DNA of 64,000 bases from Bradyrhizobium sp. CCBAU 53421 (GTDB lineage Bacteria; Pseudomonadota; Alphaproteobacteria; Rhizobiales; Xanthobacteraceae): positions 4,216,001-4,280,000 of the forward strand of contig NZ_CP030047.1 in the NCBI RefSeq assembly GCF_015291625.1. The letters run 5' to 3'. Shown piece after piece: positions 34,287 through 42,117 of this stretch. A program made the translations under genes and the position numbers. Each line of letters starts with the position of its first letter. Position 1 is the stretch's first letter. The notes under the pieces are model-generated. The model searched no databases. It was given only the letters and a program-made list of their open reading frames with translations, and had not been told where the DNA came from.

Positions 34287-34433
34287 CTAGAACGGGCGGC
34301 GGCGATGGAGCTGGACAGGGCTCGATTTGGCCGATCGGCTTAGCGAAGGCCGCTTTGCCTGCAACATCATCCGGATGAAGGCGACGACAGCGATCGCGAG
34401 CGCACCGATCGAGGCGAGCAGGTTCTGCAACAT
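34287..34433 (-). CDS. 48-aa single-pass membrane microprotein
   Basis: The ATG at 34433 has AGGAGAA 7-13 bases upstream, an excellent ribosome site. The peptide is one helix (residues 3-20, LLASIGALAIAVVAF) followed by a basic tail (MLQAKRPSLSRSAKSS and RRRPF), so the C-terminus is probably cytoplasmic. The FixK box 34483-34496 is centred 56 bp before the start. It diverges from the CBS-BON gene at 34575. Function unknown. Confidence 0.68.
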   Translation of the reverse strand: MLQNLLASIGALAIAVVAFIRMMLQAKRPSLSRSAKSSPVQLHRRRPF

Positions 34434-34482
34434 AACTTTGTTCTCCTGACCAGCAGCATCCTCGATCATCGGTCGTAGCGCC

Positions 34483-34496
34483 TTGATTTCTGTCAA
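34483..34496. promoter_or_regulatory. FixK-type box for the 48-aa gene
   Basis: TTGATTTCTGTCAA matches TTGA-N6-TCAA. It predicts a minus-strand start near 34448. It is paired with a second box 9 bp away for the divergent gene. Confidence 0.75.
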
Positions 34497-34505
34497 GTGC
34501 AGGCA

Positions 34506-34519
34506 TTGAGGGAGATCAA
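34506..34519. promoter_or_regulatory. FixK-type box for CBS-BON operon
   Basis: TTGAGGGAGATCAA matches TTGA-N6-TCAA; its class II start near 34554 lies 21 bases before ATG 34575. Confidence 0.78.
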
Positions 34520-34574
34520 GACGAATGGGCCGGGCTTGTGTGAGCTTGCTGCAAGTCTCGAAAGGAGAGCGGCA

Positions 34575-35324
34575 ATGCGCGCACATCAGATCATGGCGAG
34601 ACATCTCATCACCGTTGGAACCGAGACCTCCATAATCGAGGCCGCCAAACTGATGATGGATCACCATATCAGCGGCCTGCCGGTGGTCGATGCGGCCGGA
34701 AGATTGGTCGGAATCCTGTCCGAGAGCGACTTTCTGCGGCGAAGCGAGATCGGCACGCAACGCCGGCGGGGCCGCTGGTTCAAGTTTCTTCTCGGCTCCG
34801 GCTACGCAGCCGCGGACTTTGTCCACGAGCGCGGACGGAAGGTCGGAGAGATCATGTCGTGCGACCCCGTCACCGTGACGGAAGAAACGCCTTTGCCTGA
34901 TTTGGTCGATCTCATGGAGAAGAAGGGCGTCAAACGGCTGCCAGTGATGCGTGACGGGCGCCTCGTTGGGCTCGTGACGCGTGCGGATCTGCTGCGGGCG
35001 GTCGCGTCCGTCGCGCATCAGATTCCGGATCCAACGGCGGATGACGAGCACATCCACGATCGCATCGCGCGAGCGCTCGACGGTACAAACTGGTGTCCGC
35101 TCGGGCTGCAAGTCTCAGTGCGCGACGGCGTGGTGCATCTTCGTGGGGTCATCATGGATGAGCGGGCGAGGCAGGCGGCGATTGTCGCCGCGGAGAATGC
35201 CGCCGGCGTCAAGGAAGTGCACGATCATCTGTGTTACGTCGATACCTATTCCGGCTTCTATATCCAATCCGCGGAAGACGAACGAGCGGCAGCCGCCAAA
35301 GCGCCGAAGGAGACGGCAGGATGA
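34575..35324 (+). CDS. CBS-CBS-BON domain protein
   Basis: This 249-aa protein has CBS 1 (about 7-60, GLPVVDAAGRLVGILSESDF), a linker with FVHERGRKVGEIMSCDPVTV, CBS 2 (about 95-150, LPVMRDGRLVGLVTRADLL) and a C-terminal BON domain (about 155-225) with the tail DHLCYVDTYSGFYIQSAED. It is nearly collinear with 10073-10795. ATG 34575 has AAAGGAGAG upstream; the ORF could open at 34497 but that start precedes the predicted transcript. Its stop overlaps the next small gene (ATGA). Confidence 0.88.
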   Translation: MRAHQIMARHLITVGTETSIIEAAKLMMDHHISGLPVVDAAGRLVGILSESDFLRRSEIGTQRRRGRWFKFLLGSGYAAADFVHERGRKVGEIMSCDPVTVTEETPLPDLVDLMEKKGVKRLPVMRDGRLVGLVTRADLLRAVASVAHQIPDPTADDEHIHDRIARALDGTNWCPLGLQVSVRDGVVHLRGVIMDERARQAAIVAAENAAGVKEVHDHLCYVDTYSGFYIQSAEDERAAAAKAPKETAG

Positions 35325-35530
35325 TCATTCGCCCCGCAATCATACTGATCCCGTTGATCGCGACCGCGGTGGTCAGCGCCGATGTCGTGGGATTCGCCGC
35401 AACGTTGCTAGCGATCTGTGTAATCGTGGGCTTCGCGATCGCTGCTGCCGGATGGACCGTCAACGGCAAGACGACGTCAATACCGGCAGTCCGGCCGTCA
35501 TCAGCGGACTGGACATCTCGCCACAAATAG
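35321..35530 (+). CDS. 69-aa two-helix membrane microprotein
   Basis: ATG 35321 overlaps the CBS-BON stop (ATGA), showing translational coupling. The product has two hydrophobic segments (about residues 5-24 and 28-47, with VIVGFAIAAAGW) and a polar tail. The gene arrangement, CBS-BON followed by a small membrane protein, repeats that at 10073/9888. That suggests the membrane peptide may be a partner of the CBS-BON protein. Function unknown. Confidence 0.65.
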   Translation: MIIRPAIILIPLIATAVVSADVVGFAATLLAICVIVGFAIAAAGWTVNGKTTSIPAVRPSSADWTSRHK

Positions 35531-35678
35531 CACCTCGTCCGATCTGGTCTCAGTTCCGGATGATGAGAGCCGGACGTCGCGGGAAGCGCGTCACTCGTGG
35601 TTGCGGTCGAGATCGTCCAAGGGTTTAGCCGCCCTGTGTATCCTACGCAACAAGACAGTCGCGCCTCAGAGCATTCCG

Positions 35679-35692
35679 TTGCGACAGATCAA
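35679..35692. promoter_or_regulatory. FixK-type box for the 75-aa gene
   Basis: TTGCGACAGATCAA fits the relaxed TTGC-N6-TCAA form and predicts a start near 35727, 24 bases before ATG 35751. Confidence 0.65.
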
Positions 35693-35750
35693 TACGGACA
35701 TCGCGCACCAATGGCAGCATGAGCATGAAATCAGCCCATGTGAGGGTGCC

Positions 35751-35978
35751 ATGACATCATTCGACGTTCGTTTCATCAAAACGGTTTGCGACGACACCGG
35801 CCACGAACATCGCGCCTGCCAGGCAGCGTTCAAGGTTGACGCAGTCTCGCTTTCTGCGGCCGCACAGCTGGCCGAGGCCGACTTCTGCAGACAGAAGGGT
35901 GTCCGCGACTGGACGATCTTTGCCGACTCCATGGAGCTTCGAACGCCGCCGACACTGCCATCAGCCTGGGGCGGCTAA
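35751..35978 (+). CDS. Hypothetical 75-aa protein
   Basis: The small soluble protein has an N-terminal strand (FDVRFIKTVCDDTGHEH), a helix with SLSAAAQLAEADFCRQKG, and a strand DWTIFADSMEL. This beta-alpha-beta pattern with KVDAVSLSAAAQLAE resembles small domains that modify ribosomal or redox partners, but I cannot name it. GAGGG precedes ATG 35751, and a FixK-type box lies upstream. It is upstream of the fixNOQP cluster on the same strand but has its own promoter. Confidence 0.6.
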   Translation: MTSFDVRFIKTVCDDTGHEHRACQAAFKVDAVSLSAAAQLAEADFCRQKGVRDWTIFADSMELRTPPTLPSAWGG

Positions 35979-36023
35979 TGATCTTGCGCCGTGGTGGCGA
36001 TCGATCGCCGCGACATCGCGTGT

Positions 36024-36037
36024 TTGACCAAGATCAA
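36024..36037. promoter_or_regulatory. FixK-type box for the fixNOQP operon
   Basis: TTGACCAAGATCAA matches TTGA-N6-TCAA. A class II start would lie near 36072, so the transcript begins just before the cysteine-rich gene that leads into fixN. Confidence 0.85.
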
Positions 36038-36092
36038 ATCCGAGATCGGGTCCTTCCGCTAGAGCTGGAGAGCCAAAATGGGGCTTGAAGAA

Positions 36093-36590
36093 ATGACCGA
36101 CCGATCAGAAGGCAACAGCTCGCCGCAATTCGAGAGTCTTCTCGCCCGCTTGCGGGCATTTCTTGCGCGTCGACACGAATTCGATCTCCTGACTCCTCGA
36201 GAGGTCGACGAGATCGCTCACGAGCTCAATCTCTCGACGCCCGATCTTCGTGCGCTTGCCCGCGAGCAAGGCTCGCCGAAGTTGCTCAGCAAGCGTCTCG
36301 AGCACGCAGGTTTGTCCGAGCAGACGCTGGCGTCGTCGCACTGCGACGTCTTGCGTGATTTGCAGCGGGTGTGCGGTCTCTGCCGTGAGAAGGTCCGTTG
36401 TGCGGAGGATCTCGCGCGGGAGCGGCGGGCCAGCCCGGCAAAATACTGCCCGAACGAAATGACCCTGACCGCGCTGAGCCGCGGCGCCGGCGGCATGCGA
36501 CGTGGCGTGGGAATTGATGCCGATCAAGCAACGGGCAGGGAGATCGTGGTTTCCATGACGCCATCGCACTCAAAGAAAGCCTCCACATGA
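36093..36590 (+). CDS. Cysteine-rich DUF6455-like protein coupled to fixN
   Basis: The 165-aa protein has a helical N-terminal half (about 10-75, with [28 protein letters not shown] helix pairs). A cysteine cluster lies between about 85 and 125: [21 protein letters not shown], then [14 protein letters not shown]. This C-xn-CxxC-xn-C...CPN arrangement resembles DUF6455, possibly a metal or Fe-S site. ATG 36078 is an alternative start, but it is only 6 bases after the predicted transcript start, so 36093 is preferred. Its stop overlaps fixN's ATG (ATGA), tying its dose to the oxidase. Confidence 0.65.
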   Translation: MTDRSEGNSSPQFESLLARLRAFLARRHEFDLLTPREVDEIAHELNLSTPDLRALAREQGSPKLLSKRLEHAGLSEQTLASSHCDVLRDLQRVCGLCREKVRCAEDLARERRASPAKYCPNEMTLTALSRGAGGMRRGVGIDADQATGREIVVSMTPSHSKKAST

Positions 36591-38239
36591 CAGGTCCATC
36601 CTCCGTTTCAAAGTCGATGACGATGGGCGAAGCCGGTTTGGCGTCGGCACTCGCAGCTTTTGCCTTCATCAGCTTTCTCGGCGCGGCGATGGGGCACGAT
36701 GCGGCGTTCAGTTTTCACGCGTCGCTTGCTTGCGCCGCCAGCCTGATCTCCGTGATCATGATCGGCAACCGCTACCTCGACCGTCCGGCCCAGCTGCCTC
36801 CGGCGGAGATCGGCGGGCGCCCCAACTACAATCTCGGCCCGATCAAGTTCGCTTCCGCCATGGCGATGTTCTGGGGCATCGCGGGTTTCACCGTGGGTCT
36901 CATCATCGCCATGCAGCTGGCATGGCCGGCGCTCAATTTCGATCTGCCCTGGACGACATTCGGCCGCCTGCGGCCGCTGCATACGTCGGCCGTCATCTTC
37001 GCGTTCGGCGGCAATGTCCTGATCGCAACATCGTTCTATGTCGTACAAAAGACCTGCCGCACCCGCCTTGCGGGCGACCTGTCGCCCTGGTTCGTCGTTG
37101 TCGGCTACAACTTCTTCATTCTGATCGCCGGCACCGGCTACCTGCTCGGCGTGACCCAGTCGAAGGAATACGCCGAGCCGGAATGGTACGCCGACCTCTG
37201 GCTGACGATCGTCTGGGTGACGTATCTGCTTGTGTTCCTGATGACGCTGGTGAAGCGCAAGGAGCCGCACATCTTCGTCGCCAACTGGTTCTACCTGGCG
37301 TTCATCATCACCATCGCGGTGCTGCATCTCGGCAACAACCCCGCGCTGCCGGTGTCTTTCCTCGGCTCGAAGTCCTACATCGCCTGGGGCGGCGTGCAGG
37401 ATGCGATGTTCCAGTGGTGGTACGGCCACAATGCCGTCGGGTTCTTCCTGACCGCCGGCTTCCTGGCGATCATGTACTACTTCATTCCGAAGCGGGCGGA
37501 GCGTCCGGTCTATTCCTACCGGCTGTCGATCATCCACTTCTGGGCGCTGATCTTCCTCTACATCTGGGCCGGCCCGCATCATCTGCACTACACGGCGCTA
37601 CCGGACTGGGCGCAGACGCTCGGCATGACGTTCTCGATCATGCTCTGGATGCCGTCCTGGGGCGGCATGATCAACGGCCTGATGACGCTGTCGGGAGCCT
37701 GGGACAAGCTGCGTACCGATCCCGTGCTGCGCATGATGGTGGTATCGGTCGCCTTTTACGGAATGTCGACCTTCGAAGGCCCGATGATGTCGATCAAGGT
37801 GGTTAATTCGCTGAGCCACTATACCGACTGGACCATCGGCCATGTGCACTCCGGTGCTTTGGGCTGGGTCGGCTTCGTGTCGTTCGGCGCGCTGTACTGC
37901 CTCGTCCCGTGGCTCTGGAATCGCCAGCTCTACAGCCTGAAGCTCGTCAACTGGCACTTCTGGATCTCGACGATCGGCATCGTGCTCTACATCTCCGCGA
38001 TGTGGGTGTCGGGAATCCTGCAGGGCCTGATGTGGCGTGCCTACACCTCGCTTGGCTTCCTCGAATACTCGTTCATCGAATCCGTCGAGGCCATGCATCC
38101 CTTCTACATCATCCGCGCGGCCGGCGGCGCGCTGTTCCTGGTCGGCGCCCTGATCATGGCCTTCAATCTCTGGATGACGGTCAATGCCGGCCGAGCCAGC
38201 GAAACCGAGGGCGCCGGCGCCCTCCAGCTTGCCGAATAG
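36587..38239 (+). CDS. fixN: cbb3-type cytochrome c oxidase subunit I
   Basis: This 550-aa catalytic subunit of the high-affinity cbb3 oxidase reduces O2 at a heme b3-CuB centre in the inner membrane and pumps protons. About twelve hydrophobic segments are visible. Metal-ligand histidines lie in [45 protein letters not shown] and [17 protein letters not shown] 36587 overlaps the upstream gene's stop. It leads the oxidase genes fixO, fixQ and fixP. Confidence 0.97.
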   Translation: MTGPSSVSKSMTMGEAGLASALAAFAFISFLGAAMGHDAAFSFHASLACAASLISVIMIGNRYLDRPAQLPPAEIGGRPNYNLGPIKFASAMAMFWGIAGFTVGLIIAMQLAWPALNFDLPWTTFGRLRPLHTSAVIFAFGGNVLIATSFYVVQKTCRTRLAGDLSPWFVVVGYNFFILIAGTGYLLGVTQSKEYAEPEWYADLWLTIVWVTYLLVFLMTLVKRKEPHIFVANWFYLAFIITIAVLHLGNNPALPVSFLGSKSYIAWGGVQDAMFQWWYGHNAVGFFLTAGFLAIMYYFIPKRAERPVYSYRLSIIHFWALIFLYIWAGPHHLHYTALPDWAQTLGMTFSIMLWMPSWGGMINGLMTLSGAWDKLRTDPVLRMMVVSVAFYGMSTFEGPMMSIKVVNSLSHYTDWTIGHVHSGALGWVGFVSFGALYCLVPWLWNRQLYSLKLVNWHFWISTIGIVLYISAMWVSGILQGLMWRAYTSLGFLEYSFIESVEAMHPFYIIRAAGGALFLVGALIMAFNLWMTVNAGRASETEGAGALQLAE

Positions 38240-38247
38240 GTCACGAC

Positions 38248-38982
38248 ATGTCTCTCTGGAATCGACACAAGATCTTTGAGAAGAACTCGATCATCCTGAT
38301 CGTCGGCATTCTCGTCGTCATTGCCATCGGCGGACTGGTCGAGATCACACCGCTGTTCTACCTGAAGAGCACGATCGAGGCGGTCGACGGCGTGCGGCCC
38401 TATACGCCGCTCGAACTCGCCGGCCGCAACATCTATGTCCGTGAGGGTTGCTATCTCTGCCATTCGCAGATGATCCGGCCGCTGCGCGACGAGGTCGAGC
38501 GCTACGGCCACTATTCGCTCGCGGCCGAGAGCATGTATGACCATCCGTTCCAGTGGGGCTCCAAGCGCACCGGGCCGGACCTTGCGCGCGTCGGCGGCAA
38601 GTACTCCGACGATTGGCACGTCACGCACCTGATCAATCCACGCTCGATCGTCCCGCAATCGGTGATGCCCGGGTACCCGGCGCTCGCCAGGACGGAGCTC
38701 GACCCGTCCGACGCCGCGGCTCATCTGCGGACGAGCCGCGCGGTCGGCGTGCCCTATACGGACGAGCAGATCGCCAACGCGGCGGCCGATCTGAAGGCGC
38801 AGGTCGATCCAGACAGCCCCGGCTCCGACGCGTTCCAGAAGCGCTATCCGAAGGCGGTAGTACGTAACTTCGACGGCAAGGCTGGCAATCCGACCGAGCT
38901 CGACGCGCTGATCGCCTATCTGCAGATGCTCGGCACGCTCGTCGACTTCAAACTCTACAACGAAAAAGCCAATCTGCGCTGA
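38248..38982 (+). CDS. fixO: cbb3 oxidase subunit II, monoheme cytochrome c
   Basis: This 244-aa membrane-anchored cytochrome c passes electrons to FixN. One N-terminal helix (about 14-38) is followed by a periplasmic domain with the heme motif [10 protein letters not shown] (CxxCH near residues 70-74) and a likely axial Met in QSVMPGYP near 135. Length and motif order match FixO/CcoO. It starts 8 bases after fixN. Confidence 0.96.
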   Translation: MSLWNRHKIFEKNSIILIVGILVVIAIGGLVEITPLFYLKSTIEAVDGVRPYTPLELAGRNIYVREGCYLCHSQMIRPLRDEVERYGHYSLAAESMYDHPFQWGSKRTGPDLARVGGKYSDDWHVTHLINPRSIVPQSVMPGYPALARTELDPSDAAAHLRTSRAVGVPYTDEQIANAAADLKAQVDPDSPGSDAFQKRYPKAVVRNFDGKAGNPTELDALIAYLQMLGTLVDFKLYNEKANLR

Positions 38983-38992
38983 GGGCACGAGC

Positions 38993-39157
38993 ATGAAAGC
39001 GATCATTCAAGTCGAGAATTTCGCGTCGAGCCTGGTCGGCACGCTCTGGACTCCCGTCTTCGTTGGAATCTTCATCGCCATCGTCGTCTACGCGCTTTGG
39101 CCCCGCAACAAATCTCTCTTCGATGCTGCAGCCCGGATGCCGCTGCGGGAGGACTGA
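38993..39157 (+). CDS. fixQ: cbb3 oxidase small subunit
   Basis: This 54-aa peptide has one helix (about residues 15-36, VFVGIFIAIVVYALWP) and a polar cytoplasmic tail with NKSLFDAAARMPL. FixQ/CcoQ stabilises FixP binding in the oxidase complex. It lies 10 bases after fixO and 6 before fixP. The position between fixO and fixP makes the call secure. Confidence 0.93.
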   Translation: MKAIIQVENFASSLVGTLWTPVFVGIFIAIVVYALWPRNKSLFDAAARMPLRED

Positions 39158-39163
39158 CCGATC

Positions 39164-40036
39164 ATGAGCGAGCACAATGAGATCGACCGCGTTTCCGGCC
39201 GCAGCACGACTGGTCATGAGTGGGACGGCATCAAGGAGCTGAACACGCCGCTGCCGCGTTGGTGGGTGCTGACATTCTATGCCACGATCGTCTGGGCGCT
39301 CGGTTACTGGGTCGTTTATCCGGCCTGGCCGCTGGTCTCGGGCTACACCACCGGTCTGTTCCATTATTCCACCCGCGCCAGTGTCGCGACCGACCTTGCC
39401 GATCTCGAGAAGCTGCGCGGCGAGAAGATGGCGGTGCTCGGCAACGCGTCGCTGGCCGACATCGAGAAGGATCCCGCTCTGCTGGCGCTGGCTCGCGCCC
39501 GCGGCAAGACCGTGTTCGCCGACAATTGCGCGCCCTGCCACGGCAGCGGCGGCGCAGGTGCAAAGGGCTATCCGAACCTGAACGACGACGACTGGCTGTG
39601 GGGCGGCTCGCTTGACCAGATCATGCAGACGATCCAGTTCGGCGCGCGCTCTGGACACGCAAAGACCCATGAGGGCCAGATGCTCGCATTCGGCCGCGAC
39701 GGCGTCCTCAAGAAGGATGAGATCGTGACTGTCGCCAACTATGTGCGCTCGCTTTCCGGCCTTTCCACCGGGCCGAAGTTCGACGCCGCTGCTGGAAAGA
39801 AGCTATTCACCGAGAACTGCACCAGCTGCCACGGTGACAACGGCAAGGGCAACCCGGAGCTTGGGGCGCCGAACCTGACCGACCGGATCTGGCTCTATGG
39901 CTCCGACGAGGAGACGCTGGTCGAGACCATCACCAACGGCCGCGCCGGCGTCATGCCGGCCTGGGTCGGCCGCCTGGACCCTGTCACCGTCAAGGCGCTG
40001 GCGGTCTATGTGCACTCGCTCGGCGGCGGCAAGTAG
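39164..40036 (+). CDS. fixP: cbb3 oxidase subunit III, diheme cytochrome c
   Basis: This 290-aa subunit has an N-terminal segment with TGHEWDGIKELNTPLPRWW, one membrane helix (about 36-58) and two cytochrome c domains. The heme motifs are CAPCHG near residue 123 and CTSCHG near 221. It takes electrons from periplasmic cytochrome c and feeds FixO/FixN. Length is typical. It ends the fixNOQP operon; the fixGHIS promoter follows at 40062. Confidence 0.96.
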   Translation: MSEHNEIDRVSGRSTTGHEWDGIKELNTPLPRWWVLTFYATIVWALGYWVVYPAWPLVSGYTTGLFHYSTRASVATDLADLEKLRGEKMAVLGNASLADIEKDPALLALARARGKTVFADNCAPCHGSGGAGAKGYPNLNDDDWLWGGSLDQIMQTIQFGARSGHAKTHEGQMLAFGRDGVLKKDEIVTVANYVRSLSGLSTGPKFDAAAGKKLFTENCTSCHGDNGKGNPELGAPNLTDRIWLYGSDEETLVETITNGRAGVMPAWVGRLDPVTVKALAVYVHSLGGGK

Positions 40037-40061
40037 CCGCCACCGCGAGGGGCCGGGATCA

Positions 40062-40075
40062 TTGACCAAGGTCAA
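40062..40075. promoter_or_regulatory. FixK-type box for fixGHIS
   Basis: TTGACCAAGGTCAA is symmetrical (TTGACC-N2-GGTCAA). Centre 64 bp before fixG ATG 40132; predicted start near 40110. Confidence 0.85.
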
Positions 40076-40131
40076 ACCCGGACATGGTGCAGCGATGTAG
40101 GTTTCAACCAAGAGCCTCACTCGAGCAACCC

Positions 40132-41589
40132 ATGAACAAGCCCGTGTCGCCTGATGAACTCATAACCGACGAAGACGGGCCGCTCTACGCGCCCCGCAAG
40201 AAGGTATATCCGCAGAGCGTCTCGGGCCGATTTCGCTCGATCAAATGGCGGCTGATGGCCGTCTGCCTCGGCGTCTACTATCTGCTGCCCTTCGTACGCT
40301 GGCATCGGGGTCTCGGCGCGCCCGACCAGGCGGTCTTGATCGATTTCCCAAATCGTCGCTTCTATTTCTTCTTCATCGAGCTCTGGCCGCAGGAAATCTA
40401 CTATTTCACCGGCCTTTTGGTGCTGGCAGCGCTCGTCTTGTTCCTGATGAATGCGCTGGGTGGCCGGATCTGGTGCGGCTATCTCTGCCCGCAGACGGTC
40501 TGGACGGATCTGTTCTATGCGGTGGAGCGCCTGGTCGAAGGTGATCGCCGCGCGCAGATGAAGGCGGATGCTGGTCCAATGACCGCAAAGCGCGCCGGTC
40601 GCCGTGCGTTGAAGCACGCGATCTGGCTGATGATCGCCTGGTGGACAGGTGGCGCCTGGGTGCTCTATTTCGCCGATGCGCCGACCTTGGTGCGCGATCT
40701 GGCAACCTTTCAGGCGCCGGCGATCGCCTATGTCTGGATCGCGATGCTGACCGCGTCGACCTATCTGCTGGCCGGCTACATGCGCGAGCAGGTCTGCGTC
40801 TATATGTGCCCGTGGCCGCGGATCCAGGCGGCGCTGACCGACGAATGGGCACTCAACGTCACCTACAAATACGATCGTGGCGAGCCTCGTTGCTCGGTGA
40901 AGAAGGCGTTCGACATTCGCTCGCTCGGCGAGAAGGCCGGCGATTGCATCGATTGCAACCAGTGCGTTGCCGTGTGCCCCACCGGGATCGACATTCGCGA
41001 GGGCGCGCAGCTTGGCTGCATCCAGTGCGGCCTGTGCATCGATGCCTGTGACGTCGTCATGACCAAGGTCAACCGCAAGACGGGTTTGATTGGATACGAT
41101 AACGATATCAACGTTCAGCGGCGCGTTGCCGGCAAGCAGGAGGTTTTCAAGCCCGTTCGCGCCCGTACCGTCGTCTATGCCGGCCTGATCACCGTGGTCT
41201 GCGCGGTGATGCTCTACGCGTTGATGTCGCGAACCCTGCTCGATGTCAACGTGCTGCACGATCGCAACCCGATCGCGGTGCGTCTCAGCGACGGCGCGAT
41301 CCGCAACGGATACACGCTGCGCTTCCTCAACAAGCGTGGCTTTGATCGTGTGATCACGATCGATGTCGACGGGCCGGCCGACGCCAAGCTGCACGTCATC
41401 GGTGCGGACTCCGTGACGCCAGACCGTCCGATGATCGTCCTTGGCCGCGACACCACCACCGAACTTCGCGTGCTGGTGACGGCGCCGTTCGATGAAAAGG
41501 CGGAAAAGTCGGTACCGGTCACATTCCGCGTCACTGATATCGGCCTCGGAGAGGTCGCCTCCGCGACCGACCACTTCGTCCTTCCCTAA
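40132..41589 (+). CDS. fixG: FixG/CcoG iron-sulfur membrane protein
   Basis: This 485-aa inner-membrane protein is needed for cbb3 oxidase assembly, probably as a cupric reductase in copper supply. It has about five hydrophobic segments, the motif IWCGYLCPQTVWTD near residue 120, and two ferredoxin-type clusters (CIDCNQCVAVCP and CIQCGLCIDACD, about 275-315). A C-terminal Ig-like periplasmic domain starts at about 370. ATG 40132 is preferred over 40084, which would precede the predicted transcript start. Confidence 0.95.
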   Translation: MNKPVSPDELITDEDGPLYAPRKKVYPQSVSGRFRSIKWRLMAVCLGVYYLLPFVRWHRGLGAPDQAVLIDFPNRRFYFFFIELWPQEIYYFTGLLVLAALVLFLMNALGGRIWCGYLCPQTVWTDLFYAVERLVEGDRRAQMKADAGPMTAKRAGRRALKHAIWLMIAWWTGGAWVLYFADAPTLVRDLATFQAPAIAYVWIAMLTASTYLLAGYMREQVCVYMCPWPRIQAALTDEWALNVTYKYDRGEPRCSVKKAFDIRSLGEKAGDCIDCNQCVAVCPTGIDIREGAQLGCIQCGLCIDACDVVMTKVNRKTGLIGYDNDINVQRRVAGKQEVFKPVRARTVVYAGLITVVCAVMLYALMSRTLLDVNVLHDRNPIAVRLSDGAIRNGYTLRFLNKRGFDRVITIDVDGPADAKLHVIGADSVTPDRPMIVLGRDTTTELRVLVTAPFDEKAEKSVPVTFRVTDIGLGEVASATDHFVLP

Positions 41590-41605
41590 CCACGGAAATC
41601 TCGCC

Positions 41606-42106
41606 ATGGCAGCCTCTCGTCCAGCCGCGCGACCCATCACCGGACGTTTCGTCCTGATCACGACGATCGCATTCTTCGCCGTCGTCATCAGCGTGAATAT
41701 GGTGATGATGCGCCTTGCCATTTCGACCCTTCCGGGCACAGAGGTCGACAGCGCCTATAGTGCGAGCCTCGCCTATCAACGCGAGATCGATGCGGCCAGA
41801 CAGCAGAACGAGCGCGACTGGCGGGTCCAGGCCCATATCGATCGGCGGCCTGACGGCAGCGCCGCAATTGCACTCGAGGCGCGCGACCACGCCGGCGCAC
41901 CGCTGACGGGAATGAGTTTCCTTGCCCGGCTCGAACGGCCGATCGATCGTCGCGCCGACCGAGCAATCGAGATTGGCGAGGCCGGGGGTGGGAGCTATGG
42001 CGGCCGCGCCGAAGGCGTCGCGGCAGGGCAGTGGGACCTCGTGATCGAGGGCGACGCCGATGGCCGGCGCATGTTCCTGTCGAAGAGCCGAATCCTGCTG
42101 AATTGA
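41606..42106 (+). CDS. fixH: FixH family oxidase assembly protein
   Basis: This 166-aa protein has one N-terminal helix (about 14-37, with LITTIAFFAVVISVNMVMM) and a periplasmic beta domain with VDSAYSASLAYQREIDAARQ and a C-terminal GQWDLVIEGDADG. The family (FixH/CcoH) acts with FixG and FixI in assembling cbb3 oxidase. It starts 16 bases after fixG. ATG 41606 is used rather than an earlier in-frame Met inside fixG. Confidence 0.92.
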   Translation: MAASRPAARPITGRFVLITTIAFFAVVISVNMVMMRLAISTLPGTEVDSAYSASLAYQREIDAARQQNERDWRVQAHIDRRPDGSAAIALEARDHAGAPLTGMSFLARLERPIDRRADRAIEIGEAGGGSYGGRAEGVAAGQWDLVIEGDADGRRMFLSKSRILLN

Positions 42107-42117
42107 AGGTGCATCCT

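Noticed and set aside
34434..35111. Upstream extension of the 48-aa gene to a 274-codon frame
   Set aside because: The extension runs antisense through the CBS-BON gene. The ATG at 34433 has a perfect ribosome site and FixK spacing.
40117..41739. 540-codon minus-strand frame across fixG
   Set aside because: It is an antisense shadow of fixG, whose ferredoxin motifs and operon context are certain.
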